This document shows positions 18,539 to 27,128 of a DNA stretch of 38,519 bases, piece by piece. The translations under genes were made by a program, and so were the position numbers. The stretch is from Paenibacillus cisolokensis (GTDB lineage: Bacteria > Bacillota > Bacilli > Paenibacillales > Paenibacillaceae): assembly GCF_018403665.1 (NCBI RefSeq), contig NZ_BOVJ01000052.1, forward strand, positions 1-38,519, written 5' to 3'. The notes beneath the pieces were generated by a model. It saw only the letters and a program-made list of their open reading frames with translations, was not told the DNA's origin and did not search any database. Numbering within the stretch: the stretch's first letter is position 1; each line of letters begins with the position of its first letter.

Positions 18539-19437
18539 ATGGAACTGCGGCAGCTTTATTATTTCGTGAAAGTGGCAAGAAAGGAGCATGTGACGCAAGC
18601 TGCGGAGGAGCTTCATGTGGCGCAGTCGGCGGTTAGCCGGCAAATTCATCAGCTGGAAGAAGAGCTTGGCGCGAGGCTGTTCATTCAGAAAGGCCGGAAT
18701 TTGCAGCTGACGCCTGCCGGACAGCTGTTCCTGAAGCGGGTGGAGGAGATTCTGGCCGACCTGGAGCGGGCCGTTCTGGAAGTCCAGGAGTTTCTGGACC
18801 CGGAAAAGGGGAGATCCGCTTCGGATTTCCGCACAGTCTCGGCATTTCGGTCATTCCCCAGGTGGTGGCGTCGTTTCGCAAGCTCCATCCGAATGTGCGC
18901 TTTCGTTTTCGGCAAGGGATGTATCCGTCGCTGATCCGCGACTTGATGAAGGGCGAAATCGATCTGGCTTTTATATCCCCGCTGCCGGACGACCACGAAG
19001 GGGTGGCCGGGGATGTGCTGCTGACCGAAGAGCTGTTCGCGATATTGCCGCCCGGCCATCCGCTTGCCGGAAAGGAATCGATCGATCTCATCGAACTGAA
19101 AGACGAGATGTTCGTCCTGTTCAGCGAAGGCTACTCGCTCCGCCCGATCGTATGGGAAGCTTGCCATAAGGCGGGGTTCAAGCCGAAGATCGGTTTCGAG
19201 GGCGAAGAGACCGAGACGATCCGGGGACTTGTCGCAGCCGGAATGGGCGTCAGCCTGCTGCCGGAGATGGCGCTTCAGCATCAGGGACCGCTACACCCGG
19301 CAATGGTAAGGCTCCGCTCGCCGCAGGTGACGCGGACGGTCGGCGTCATCTGGCGGGCGAACGAGAAGCTTCCGCTCGTGGCCAAAGTGTTTCACCGGTT
19401 TCTGCTTGATTTCTTTGCGAAACGAAAGACGGATTAG
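18539..19437 (+). CDS. LysR family transcriptional regulator, GltC-like (one frame break)
   Basis: 299 residues after repair, the size of GltC. The N-terminal winged HTH MELRQLYYFVKVARKEHVTQ and VAQSAVSRQIHQLEEELGAR is canonical. The effector domain (VRFRFRQGMYPSLIRDLMKG, VLFSEGYSLRPIVWEACHKA, GLVAAGMGVSLLPE) resembles B. subtilis GltC more than other LysR proteins I know. The break is at the G4 run 18808-18811; one more G reads DPEKGEIRFGFPHSLG. No gltAB or other obvious target is adjacent, so its regulon is unknown. The ribosome binding site GGAGAG is rather far from the ATG. Confidence 0.88.
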
Positions 19438-19467
19438 GCCGCCCTGCCGTGCGCAGGGGCGGAACAA

Positions 19468-19514
19468 ACGCAAAACCGCCGCATGCGTCCTGCATGCGGC
19501 GGTTTTGCGTTTTT
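19468..19514. terminator. Strong terminator between the LysR gene and the convergent protease gene
   Basis: A perfect 19-bp stem (19468-19486 with 19492-19510), loop GTCCT, with a T-run ending at 19514. Confidence 0.9.
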
Positions 19515-19521
19515 GTCGCCG

Positions 19522-20204
19522 TTATTCTTCGCGGCTGGAAGTAAAGATCATAATATACTTGATCAATTCAAGCAGCGAGATCAGCGCTGCGGCGACATAT
19601 GTCAAGGCTGCGGCATTCAGCACTTTGGCGACGCCGCGCTCTTCGTCGTTCGTAATGAACCCTTCGGCGATCATCAGGTCGCGCGCGCGGCTGCTGGCGT
19701 TAAACTCGACAGGCAGCGTGATGAGCTGGAACGCGACGGCAACCGAGAAGAAGATGATGCCGAGGCCGATCAGACCGGTTGCATTGAACAGGAAGCCGGC
19801 AATCAGCAAAACGGCGCAGCGCCCGAGGCGATATTGACGACCGGGAAAATCCGGTGGCGCGCCACCAGCATCGGATAATGAACCTTGTGCTGGATGGCAT
19901 GGCCGACTTCGTGGCAAGCTACCGAAATAGCGGCGATCGAGCTTTCATAATAGACCGGCTCGGACAGCCGGACGACACGGTTAATCGGGTCGTAGTGATC
20001 GGTCAGCGCCCCGCGCACCGGCTCGATCGGGACGTCGTGCAGGCCGTTGGCGTCAAGCAGGCGGCGGGCGGCTTCGTAGCCGGTCAAACCGCTCATGGCT
20101 TGTACTTCGGCCCATCTGTTAAATGTGCCTTTTACCCGGAATTGCGCCCAAAGCGACAACCCGAAAGCGATAATGATCAGGAAATCCATCGGGTGGAAAA
20201 ACAT
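19522..20204 (-). CDS. YugP-like neutral zinc metallopeptidase, membrane-anchored (one frame break)
   Basis: 227 residues after repair, as in YugP. A hydrophobic N-terminus (MFFHPMDFLIIIAFGLSLWA) is followed by ISVACHEVGHAIQH (HExxH zinc site) and two or three C-terminal membrane segments (GLIGLGIIFFSVAVAFQLIT, ALTYVAAALISLLELIKY). The frame breaks at A4 19808-19811 (plus); one more base gives IASGAAPFLLIAGFLF. The ATG at 20204 has GGAGGG six bases before it. It lies 33 bases after the MerR regulator gene on the same strand, so they are probably one operon. Its substrate is not known. Confidence 0.88.
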
Positions 20205-20237
20205 TCGTATCCCTCCATCTGAGTCGTTGTAGTATGG

Positions 20238-20714
20238 CTACATAAAAGGCCCTTTATTCGATAAGAACATCAGCGCTTCGATGCATGCCGCCGTTTGCGG
20301 CATCAGCCGCGTAAGAAGCCGGTTTACCTGCCGGGGCTTCATCTTCCGGATAACAGGCTCAAGCTCCTTCACTTCCCGTTCCAGCTGTTCCAGATGAAGC
20401 TGCAGATCGGTAAGTTTCTTCGAAACTTGCTCCTCGGGCGTAACCGCGCTCCAGCTGTCAAGCAGATGCTTGATTTCTTCGAGCGAATATTTCTGCCGCT
20501 TCAATTGTTCAATACGCTCAAGCCGCAGTAAGGTTTCATCCCCGTACAAACGATAATTTTTGGCTGACCGGCTTGCCGGTTCGATTAAACCGATGGAGGT
20601 ATAATAATCGATTGTCCGCGGACTTACGCCTGCGAGCTTGGAAAGTTCCCCGATCCGGTAGAGCCGCTGCTTATCCCCATCTTCATTCACCACCTTTTCC
20701 GGTACTGCAGTCAT
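20238..20714 (-). CDS. MerR family transcriptional regulator
   Basis: 158 residues. The winged HTH YRIGELSKLAGVSPRTIDYY and GLIEPASRSAKNYRLYGDET are typical MerR DNA-binding elements, followed by a long dimerisation coiled coil (LQLHLEQLEREVKELEPVIR). The C-terminal effector part is short and holds a single cysteine (TAACIEAL), so metal sensing like CueR or ZntR is not supported. It precedes the YugP-like gene by 33 bases and may control it. A promoter with 18-base spacing lies upstream, and a 5' leader of about 140 bases is predicted. Confidence 0.87.
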   Translation of the reverse strand: MTAVPEKVVNEDGDKQRLYRIGELSKLAGVSPRTIDYYTSIGLIEPASRSAKNYRLYGDETLLRLERIEQLKRQKYSLEEIKHLLDSWSAVTPEEQVSKKLTDLQLHLEQLEREVKELEPVIRKMKPRQVNRLLTRLMPQTAACIEALMFLSNKGPFM

Positions 20715-20863
20715 GCTTGATTACCGCTCGGAAAGCATACGCGCATGGCGCAAATAGGACCAAAGACTTTCCGGCGGCATGAAAAGCTTCCGCTGGAATG
20801 CGGCCGCTTCTCGTCGAACAGATTTCGATGAAACCCAATTTTTATTTTTTCATTTCTTATCCT

Positions 20864-20893
20864 ATGATAATCGGAAAATAACCATACAGTCAA
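20864..20893 (-). promoter_or_regulatory. Candidate promoter of the merR-yugP unit
   Basis: Minus-strand TTGACT (20888-20893), 18-base spacer, TATCAT (20864-20869). Confidence 0.5.
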
Positions 20894-20936
20894 ACGTTAT
20901 GCTTTTTTGGGCGAATACAGTCCGGTAATCAAGTCA

Positions 20937-20953
20937 TGAAAGATTACATAACA
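20937..20953. promoter_or_regulatory. Possible GlnR/TnrA-like operator upstream of amt
   Basis: TGAAAGATTACATAACA fits TGTNA-N7-TNACA with one mismatch (position 3). It lies about 150 bases before the amt promoter within the 458-base gap between the MerR gene and amt. A single weak match in AT-rich DNA, so tentative. Confidence 0.3.
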
Positions 20954-21026
20954 AAACCGGATTGTACGTGTCAAGCCGCTTTTTTCTGAAAAACAACGGA
21001 TACCCGCCGTATCCTTGAGCTAAATC

Positions 21027-21061
21027 CTAACATTCAGATCGTTTTGAAGGACGAACGTTAG
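21027..21061. repeat. Imperfect inverted repeat upstream of the amt promoter
   Basis: CTAACATTC (21027-21035) and GAACGTTAG (21053-21061), one mismatch, 17-base spacer. It ends 30 bases before the -35 of amt; a regulator site is possible. Confidence 0.45.
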
Positions 21062-21090
21062 ATTTATTTGCAAAATGATCGAAAAATATA

Positions 21091-21119
21091 TTGTCAAAAC
21101 GAGACCTTATGACTATAAT
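21091..21119 (+). promoter_or_regulatory. Promoter of the amt operon
   Basis: TTGTCA (21091-21096), exact 17-base spacer, TATAAT (21114-21119); about 54 bases before the amt start. Near-consensus sigma-A promoter. Confidence 0.75.
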
Positions 21120-21172
21120 GACATTAAGATTTTCATTTAGAGTAATAAAACATGACATGAGGAGTGATTGTA

Positions 21173-22552
21173 GTGCTCAAGAGATTATTGTTGACATCGA
21201 GCCTGCTGTTGCTGGCTTTTCCGGCGATGGCTTTCGCGGAAGAACCTGCGGCCGCCACGCTGGATATGGGGCTGAACACGATTTGGATCATGCTCTCGTT
21301 CATTCTGGTATTGCTGATGCAAGGCGGCTTTATCCTGCTGGAATCCGGATCGACCCGTATGAAGAACGCCGGCCATGTGGCAGGCAAAACGATCTTCACG
21401 CTGGGACTCGGGACACTGGTCTACTGGGCATTCGGTTACGGTATCGCCTACGGCGGCGACAGCCCGCTCAGCAGTTTGTTCGGATGGGGAGACTTTTTCT
21501 ATAACCCGGCGATCGCCGCCGGTGAGGGCGACGCCTTCCCGCCGGCCGTATACTTCCTGTTTCAGCTGGCTTTCGTTCTGATCTCGCTTTCGATTGCATG
21601 GGGCGGCTTCGCGGAACGCGCCAAACTGTCCTCATATCTGATCTTTACCTTGTTCTTCGCGGTGATCATCTATCCGGTGATCGCGCACTGGATCTGGGGC
21701 GGCGGCTGGCTGGCCGAAGACGGCGCGCAAGACTATGCGGGCTCGACGGTCGTGCATCTGACGGGAGCGATCGCCGCCTTTGCCGCCACCGTGCTGCTCA
21801 AGCCGCGGATCGGCAAGTTCAACAAGGACGGCTCGGCGAACGAGATTCCCGGACATAATCAGGTGTACAGCGCACTGTCCGTACTTCTGCTGTGGGTAGG
21901 CTGGTTCGGCTTCAATGCGGGCAGCGCGCTCACAATCGGCGACGGCTTTCTCGGATATGTCGCCTTCACGACGATGCTTGGCGCAGGGGCGGGCGCCGTA
22001 TCCGCGCTGCTTATCTCGTGGGCGGTTCAAGGCAAAGCCGACATTACGACGATGTTGAACGGAACGCTGGCGGGGCTTGTCGCCATTACGGCTTCCTGCG
22101 CCTTCGTCGAACCGTGGGCGGCGGTCGTCATCGGTCTTGCGGCCGGCGTGCTCGTATTTTACAGCGTGAAGTTTTTCGAGAAGCTGAAAGTGGACGATCC
22201 GATCTATGCCCTCTCCGTGCACGGCATGGCCGGCATCTGGGGGACGCTCGCCAACGGCATCTTTGCGACGCAAGAGTTGGCGGAGAAGGTCGGCGTCGGT
22301 CAAGGCGGTCTGATCGATACGGGAAGCTGGAGACAGCTGTGGGTGCAATTTGAAAGTGTCGTCGTTTCCGGCGCATATGCGCTGGTCCTGTCGTTCGCCA
22401 TTCTCTACGTCATTAAGAAAACGGTCGGCTTCCGCGTAACGGAGGAGCAAGAAATTATCGGTCTCGATATGAGCGAGCACGGCTCGTACGGCTATCCGGA
22501 ACAAATGAAAAAGTCGAGAGTTTTTAAGGCTGGAAATGGTATAATCCCCTGA
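21173..22552 (+). CDS. amt: Ammonium transporter, Amt/MEP/Rh family
   Basis: 459 residues from the GTG at 21173, eight bases after GAGGAG. A signal peptide (MLKRLLLTSSLLLLAFPAMAFA, likely cut after AFA) precedes about eleven membrane segments. Amt hallmarks: DYAGSTVVHLTGAIAAFAAT and YALSVHGMAGIWGTLANGIF carry the two pore histidines; WGGFAERAKLSSYLIF is also typical. It conducts ammonium/ammonia inward. No glnK (PII) gene follows, unlike many amt loci; instead a DUF294 nucleotidyltransferase gene starts 42 bases later. Intact, with a near-consensus promoter and a possible nitrogen-regulator box upstream. Confidence 0.95.
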   Translation: MLKRLLLTSSLLLLAFPAMAFAEEPAAATLDMGLNTIWIMLSFILVLLMQGGFILLESGSTRMKNAGHVAGKTIFTLGLGTLVYWAFGYGIAYGGDSPLSSLFGWGDFFYNPAIAAGEGDAFPPAVYFLFQLAFVLISLSIAWGGFAERAKLSSYLIFTLFFAVIIYPVIAHWIWGGGWLAEDGAQDYAGSTVVHLTGAIAAFAATVLLKPRIGKFNKDGSANEIPGHNQVYSALSVLLLWVGWFGFNAGSALTIGDGFLGYVAFTTMLGAGAGAVSALLISWAVQGKADITTMLNGTLAGLVAITASCAFVEPWAAVVIGLAAGVLVFYSVKFFEKLKVDDPIYALSVHGMAGIWGTLANGIFATQELAEKVGVGQGGLIDTGSWRQLWVQFESVVVSGAYALVLSFAILYVIKKTVGFRVTEEQEIIGLDMSEHGSYGYPEQMKKSRVFKAGNGIIP

Positions 22553-22594
22553 GACGCGATCGATGTTCGTTCATAGAAGAGGGGAGAGAGGCCG

Positions 22595-23686
22595 ATGAAC
22601 GATTCGGATTGGAGCCGGCTGCTCATGCGGATCGGTTCGGCCGAAGACGCGCGGGACTTGCGCGGCATGCGGAACGAAATTTACGCGCTGTCCGCCGCTT
22701 GTCCCGCATCCGGCGCAATCGACGGCTATTACAGGCGTCTTAATGCGGCGCATGACGCGATCGTTCGCCGGGCGGTCCGGCTGGCGGAAGCGGAAACGGC
22801 ACGGTCGGGGATCGGATCTCCGCCCGTGCCTTACGCATATATGCTGTTCGGCAGCGGCGGACGCGGGGAACAGACGCATGCAAGCGATCAGGACAGCGGC
22901 CTAGTATACGAGGATCGGCCCGAGCGTGCGGAGGAGGCGGAGACTTATTTTGCGCATTTGTCCGGGACTGTCGTCCGCATGCTGGTGGAAGCGGGTTATC
23001 CGCCCTGCGAAGGCAACGTAATCAGCCGCAATCCGGCATGGCGCCGCTCGCTTGGCGAATGGAAGCGGCAGCTGGACGAATGGTTCGCCGATCCGACATG
23101 GGAGGCGGTCCGCTACTTGCTGATTGTGGCCGACGGCCGCTGCGTGGCGGGGGACGAACGGCTGGTGCGGGAATTGAAAGAGTACTATTACGGCAATATG
23201 CCCGTTCACCCCGTTATCGTGGGCCGAATGCTGGACAATACGATGCGGCACAAAGTATTGGTCGGCGTATTCGGCCAGCTGCTGAAAGAACGGTACGGCG
23301 AGGATTCGGGCAGCCTGGACGTGAAATACGGCGCCTATATCCCGATGGTAAACGCCGTTCGGCTGCTGGCGGTGCAGGCGGGGCTCCACGAAACGTCGAC
23401 GCTGCGCAGGCTGGAAAGGCTGCGGGAGGCCGGCTGGCTCGACGAGGACGAGAAGTCTGCATACGAAATGGCGTTTCTGCTGTTCCTCCGGCTGCGGCTG
23501 ATGACGACGGAACGGACGGAAGACGGGGTAAGGACGAGCAACGGCATGGTCTCCGCCGCCAAGCTGACCAAAGACACGGTAGACGAGCTGAAAGAAGCGC
23601 TGCGCATCGGCAAACGGCTGCAGCGTGTTGTCCGGAAACGGACGTTGGGTGAGCCGGGCGGTCCGCACAGAGGAGGTCGAACATGA
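22595..23686 (+). CDS. DUF294 nucleotidyltransferase-like protein (GlnD-type fold)
   Basis: 363 residues. YMLFGSGGRGEQTHASDQDS (about 81-100) is the nucleotidyltransferase signature of DUF294, related to the uridylyltransferase domain of GlnD: the G-S-x-x-R glycine loop and the DQD metal residues are intact. The C-terminal half (from about residue 210) fits the helical DUF294_C region. No CBS domain is fused at the N-terminus, unlike many relatives. The ATG at 22595 has a GGGGAGAGAGG site. It overlaps the exonuclease gene by ATGA, so the pair is translationally coupled, and it lies in the amt unit. The nucleotidylated target, if any, is unknown. Confidence 0.85.
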   Translation: MNDSDWSRLLMRIGSAEDARDLRGMRNEIYALSAACPASGAIDGYYRRLNAAHDAIVRRAVRLAEAETARSGIGSPPVPYAYMLFGSGGRGEQTHASDQDSGLVYEDRPERAEEAETYFAHLSGTVVRMLVEAGYPPCEGNVISRNPAWRRSLGEWKRQLDEWFADPTWEAVRYLLIVADGRCVAGDERLVRELKEYYYGNMPVHPVIVGRMLDNTMRHKVLVGVFGQLLKERYGEDSGSLDVKYGAYIPMVNAVRLLAVQAGLHETSTLRRLERLREAGWLDEDEKSAYEMAFLLFLRLRLMTTERTEDGVRTSNGMVSAAKLTKDTVDELKEALRIGKRLQRVVRKRTLGEPGGPHRGGRT

Positions 23687-24417
23687 AAGAGCAGAAAGGC
23701 GTCGGACGCATGTGGCATCTGTACAAGCTCGGAGGTTTCGCGCCGGCTGTCGCTTCGATGCTCGGCGCCCAGAACGCGCAGCAGATGGCGTTCATCCGTT
23801 CGGTTGCGAAGGAGCAGCGCAAACAGTCGATGCTGGATACGCCGCTGCAGGAGCTGGAAGCGGTCGTCTTCGATCTGGAGACGACCGGTTTTAATCCTTA
23901 CGGCGGCGACGAAATTATTGCGATCGGAGGCGTGCTGATGCGCGGCGGCGAACGGGTGGCCGATGGGACGTTCTACACGCTCGTCAATCCGCGCCGCCGC
24001 ATACCGCTTCATATTATCGAGCTGACCGGCATTACGAACGAGATGGCGGCGGAGTCGTCGGATTTGCTGCAGGCGCTGCACGATTTTATGGAGTTTGTCG
24101 GGAAGAGGCTGCTGATCGCTCACGGCTCGAAACATGACAAGCAATTTTTAAGCGCGGCGTTGTGGAAAACGTCGAAAGTCGCGCTGAATCACCGGGTGCT
24201 CGATACGATGATGGTGGCCAAATGGCTGGAACCGGGCCGGCCGGCCTACGGGCTGGACGAATTGCTCGAAAGCGCGGGCATTCCGATCGAAAACCGGCAT
24301 CACGCGCTGTACGATTCACTGATGACCGCCGAGCTGTGGCGGTCGTATTTGCGCCGCATCCGCGAGCGCAATATTATAACGCTCGGCGATCTATACGCTT
24401 ATTTGAGCAACCATTAG
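23683..24417 (+). CDS. 3'-5' exonuclease, DnaQ/DEDDh type (DNA polymerase III epsilon-like)
   Basis: 244 residues. VVFDLETTGFNPYGGDEIIA holds the ExoI motif D-x-E (about residues 64-66), AHGSKHDKQFL ExoII, and ENRHHALYDSLMTAELW ExoIII with the DEDDh histidine and last aspartate. It should hydrolyse single-stranded DNA or RNA from the 3' end. About 55 extra residues precede the catalytic domain (GRMWHLYKLGGFAPAVASML), as in exonucleases paired with DUF294 proteins. It starts inside the end of the DUF294 gene (ATGA overlap). Its 3' end overlaps the convergent JAMM gene by 27 bases. Confidence 0.9.
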   Translation: MKEQKGVGRMWHLYKLGGFAPAVASMLGAQNAQQMAFIRSVAKEQRKQSMLDTPLQELEAVVFDLETTGFNPYGGDEIIAIGGVLMRGGERVADGTFYTLVNPRRRIPLHIIELTGITNEMAAESSDLLQALHDFMEFVGKRLLIAHGSKHDKQFLSAALWKTSKVALNHRVLDTMMVAKWLEPGRPAYGLDELLESAGIPIENRHHALYDSLMTAELWRSYLRRIRERNIITLGDLYAYLSNH

Positions 24418-24867
24418 CGGATCGAAACGTCCTGCGGTCACCCGGTAAGCGCGCAGCTCGGGGCTTTCCGGCCGGCGCAGCGACAAGATCCAGCACGTCA
24501 GCCCGCTCAATCCGGCGGCTCCGGCAGCATCCTGCAGCGACGGAACCGGCGCAGTCCGGGGATGGGTATGGTACCAGCCGACGACCGTGTGGCCGTCCGC
24601 CTGAATGCGGCAGAACGTCTCGACCCATTCGGCCGGGTCGAACGCGAAGGCGCGCCCGGGCGCCGGATGGGCGTTGCGGAGCGCTATTGCCGCATCTGCG
24701 GCGGCCGGGCATCCGTCCGACGCGCCGCGGCGAATGAGCAGTCCGCACGCTTCCTCCGGCCATGAGCGCCGTCCGTGAAGGAGAAGCGAAAGGTACGCGG
24801 CGTCCGTAATATAAGCTGTTCGTTCGGGATGGCGACAATTCGATTGCAGATCGGCGATATTCGGCAT
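24391..24867 (-). CDS. JAMM/MPN metalloprotease-like protein (Mov34/MPN/PAD-1 family)
   Basis: 158 residues from the ATG at 24867, which has AAAGGA ten bases upstream; a longer form from 24933 lacks a ribosome binding site. WPEEACGLLIRR supplies the upstream glutamate and GWYHTHPRTAPVPSLQD the HxHP...S..D zinc motif, all JAMM residues present. Bacterial members cleave isopeptide-like or sulfur-carrier C-termini (such as CysO/ThiS-type proteins) or peptidoglycan peptides; no partner gene is adjacent, so the substrate is open. It is convergent with the exonuclease gene and overlaps its last 27 bases. Confidence 0.8.
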   Translation of the reverse strand: MPNIADLQSNCRHPERTAYITDAAYLSLLLHGRRSWPEEACGLLIRRGASDGCPAAADAAIALRNAHPAPGRAFAFDPAEWVETFCRIQADGHTVVGWYHTHPRTAPVPSLQDAAGAAGLSGLTCWILSLRRPESPELRAYRVTAGRFDPLMVAQISV

Positions 24868-25024
24868 AAGCGGCAGTTCCTTTGCTGCGGGCGAAGCGGG
24901 AAAGCATGAAAGCTTAAAAGCTTCGGCCGTCATTTTGTCATGTCTGCCGTTTATTATACCAGCTTCGCGTCCGCTAGGCTTGATCGTTTGCCGCGGAAGA
25001 GCCGTCGGGCTGTACGGACCGGGA

Positions 25025-26323
25025 CTAGCCGCTCGTCTTGGCCGGCGGACGGATCAGCCAGCAGACGAGGCCGAGACCGAGCAGCGACAGCGCCGCCACC
25101 GAACCGAACAGCGCCGCCACGGACAAGCCGGCCAGCCAGGTGAAAATCGGCGGGCCGAAGGCGACGCCGAAGAAGCGGAGACTGCTGTACAGCGACGTGA
25201 TCATGCCGCGGTGGCTGCGGTCGACCGCTCCCGTAATGAGTGTGTTCAGGCAGGGGAGCATCATTCCGGTGCCGATGCTGCTTAACGTCAGCAATCCGAT
25301 CAGCAGGACGATGAGCTTGTAGCTGAAGATGGCTGCGGCGAGCGAAGCGGCCATTAGAACGAGCCCGATGATCATCAGCCTGCGCATCAGCTTCCCGTTG
25401 TTTTTCAGTACGCGGCCGGTCGTATAGGCGGTAATGACGAGGCCGAGCAGCGGGATGGCGAGCACGCCGCCTTTGGCGATGCCGTCGATATTGTAGGGCG
25501 GCTTCTCCAAAATATCGGAAAGATGAAACAGCACGCCGAACAAAATGAACAGGCCGAGCGAGCCGACGAAGAAGCAAGGCAGCAGCCATCTGCCCTTTTG
25601 CCTGAAAATGTCCTTGATGTCGGATACATAGGTTTTGACGCCGATCTTTTGGCGATTATCGGCTTTCGGCTCCGAAATAAGCGTCCAGACGGCAACGAGC
25701 GAAGCGGCGCAGAAGACCGGGAACGCGAAGAAAGGGGCGTACCAGACGATGAGCGCAAGCAGCGAACCGAGTATCGGGCTGATCACTTTGCCCGCCCCGT
25801 TGGAAGCCTCGATCAGACCGAGCGCCTCGCTTTCCTCGCCGTTCTTGTACTTGTCGCCGATCAGCGCCATCGCGATCGGCGACGTGCCGGCCGCCGCCAG
25901 CCCCTGCAGCGATCTGCCGGCAATCAGCGTCGCGTAGGAACCCCATATGGCGCCAAGGGCGCTTACAATGCCGGCCGCGCCGTATACGGCCAGAGAAGGC
26001 AAAATCACCTTCTTGCGGGTGTAGCGGTCGGATAAATAGCCGAGTATCGGGATGAAAATGCCTGCGGTAACCGAAAATAACGTAATCACGAGACTGGCTT
26101 GAAATGACGAAATGTTCATTTTCTTTTCCATGTCCGGCAAAATCGGCACCAGCATCGAATTGCCGAGCACCAGGACGAGCGGCACCGTAGCGAGCGCCGC
26201 GTATTCCGCCCATTTGCTTTTGCCGCCGCTTTTGGCTTCCGCCCCGTCTTTGCCGCTCTTGAAATCGGCCGTTCTCAATCGTCCGATCCCGAATGAACCG
26301 ATTCCCCGCTTCGTTTTCTCCAT
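25025..26323 (-). CDS. MFS transporter, drug:H+ antiporter-like
   Basis: 432 residues, unbroken. A basic cytoplasmic N-terminus of about 40 residues precedes twelve membrane segments. PILGYLSDRYTRKKVILPSL is the loop 2-3 motif A of DHA-type MFS exporters, and AGRSLQGLAAAGTSPIAMAL contains the motif B/C-like region. This points to an exporter of small molecules; the substrate is unknown. The ATG at 26323 has AAAGGAG seven bases upstream. It diverges from the TlpA-like gene. Confidence 0.9.
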   Translation of the reverse strand: MEKTKRGIGSFGIGRLRTADFKSGKDGAEAKSGGKSKWAEYAALATVPLVLVLGNSMLVPILPDMEKKMNISSFQASLVITLFSVTAGIFIPILGYLSDRYTRKKVILPSLAVYGAAGIVSALGAIWGSYATLIAGRSLQGLAAAGTSPIAMALIGDKYKNGEESEALGLIEASNGAGKVISPILGSLLALIVWYAPFFAFPVFCAASLVAVWTLISEPKADNRQKIGVKTYVSDIKDIFRQKGRWLLPCFFVGSLGLFILFGVLFHLSDILEKPPYNIDGIAKGGVLAIPLLGLVITAYTTGRVLKNNGKLMRRLMIIGLVLMAASLAAAIFSYKLIVLLIGLLTLSSIGTGMMLPCLNTLITGAVDRSHRGMITSLYSSLRFFGVAFGPPIFTWLAGLSVAALFGSVAALSLLGLGLVCWLIRPPAKTSG

Positions 26324-26382
26324 TGCCCGACTCCTTTGTTTTTCGTCTGGTTTGACGGTTTAGTGATAAAATGCCCTTCCGC

Positions 26383-26411
26383 TTGAGTCTCCATTCCCCG
26401 AATGTTAACAT
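26383..26411 (+). promoter_or_regulatory. Candidate promoter of the TlpA-like gene
   Basis: TTGAGT (26383-26388), exact 17-base spacer, TAACAT (26406-26411), about 50 bases before the TTG start. Confidence 0.45.
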
Positions 26412-26460
26412 GAATAGGAGAAGGCGATGGCGATAAAGACTGGGAAAGAAGGGAACGCCT

Positions 26461-27027
26461 TTGAAGCGCACAATCGGAATATTGGCGGTCGTTGCGGTGC
26501 TGGCGGCGGTCGCGATCTATCAGTATGCGGATGAACGAAAAGAACTGGCCGGGCCGAACGGAGCTGCGCCGGCTGCCGTTTCGGACGAGGAAAAGCCGAA
26601 ACCGGGCTATGCGGCGCCGAAATTTACGCTGCCGAACCTTGCGGAGGAAGAGGTGGCGGTAGGCGGGCCGTCGGATAAACTCGTCATGATCAATTTTTGG
26701 GCGTCCTGGTGCGGCCCTTGCGAGCTGGAAGCGCCGGATTTGCAGAAGATCCATGAAATATACGGGGACCGGTTGACGTTATACGGCGTGAACTCGACAA
26801 AGTATGACCGGGAACGCGATGCGCGGAAATTTGTCGAACAGATGAATCTGACGTTTCCGATTTTGATGGACCGGGAAGGAACCGTAACGAAACTTTACAA
26901 AGTGGATCAGGAATTCCCGACCACGGTGCTGGTGAACCGGGACGGCCATGTCGTGGAGCGGGTCACCGGCGTCATTCCGCTCGATCAATGGAAAGCGATA
27001 ATCGAACAGCACTTGTCCGCCTCTTGA
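26461..27027 (+). CDS. TlpA/ResA-like membrane-anchored thioredoxin
   Basis: 188 residues. An N-terminal signal anchor (TIGILAVVAVLAAVAIYQYA) is followed by a linker and a thioredoxin domain with the active site INFWASWCGPCELEAPDL (WCGPC) and the cis-proline strand FPTTVLVNRDG. It should sit outside the membrane and reduce or exchange disulfides, for example in cytochrome c maturation or spore/envelope proteins; no ccdA or resBC genes are next to it. The TTG start at 26461 follows AAGAAGGG; no ATG fits. A long hairpin terminator follows. Confidence 0.88.
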   Translation: MKRTIGILAVVAVLAAVAIYQYADERKELAGPNGAAPAAVSDEEKPKPGYAAPKFTLPNLAEEEVAVGGPSDKLVMINFWASWCGPCELEAPDLQKIHEIYGDRLTLYGVNSTKYDRERDARKFVEQMNLTFPILMDREGTVTKLYKVDQEFPTTVLVNRDGHVVERVTGVIPLDQWKAIIEQHLSAS

Positions 27028-27046
27028 ACCGGCGGGGAAGACGCAG

Positions 27047-27096
27047 CAAGGGCTGCGCCCGTATCGTCTGCCGTGACGATACAGGCGCAGCCCTTG
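27047..27096. terminator. Long bidirectional terminator between the TlpA-like gene and cimA
   Basis: CAAGGGCTGCGCC-C-GTATCGTC (27047-27068) pairs with 27075-27096 with one C-A mismatch; loop TGCCGT. It is followed by TTCGTTT on plus. Confidence 0.75.
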
Positions 27097-27128
27097 TTCG
27101 TTTGAATGTGCGGTATAGGCGCGGCCTT

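Noticed and set aside
20715..21172. A riboswitch or small gene in the AT-rich gap before amt
   Set aside because: No known aptamer pattern and no open frame with a ribosome binding site; promoters and possible operators explain the AT-richness.
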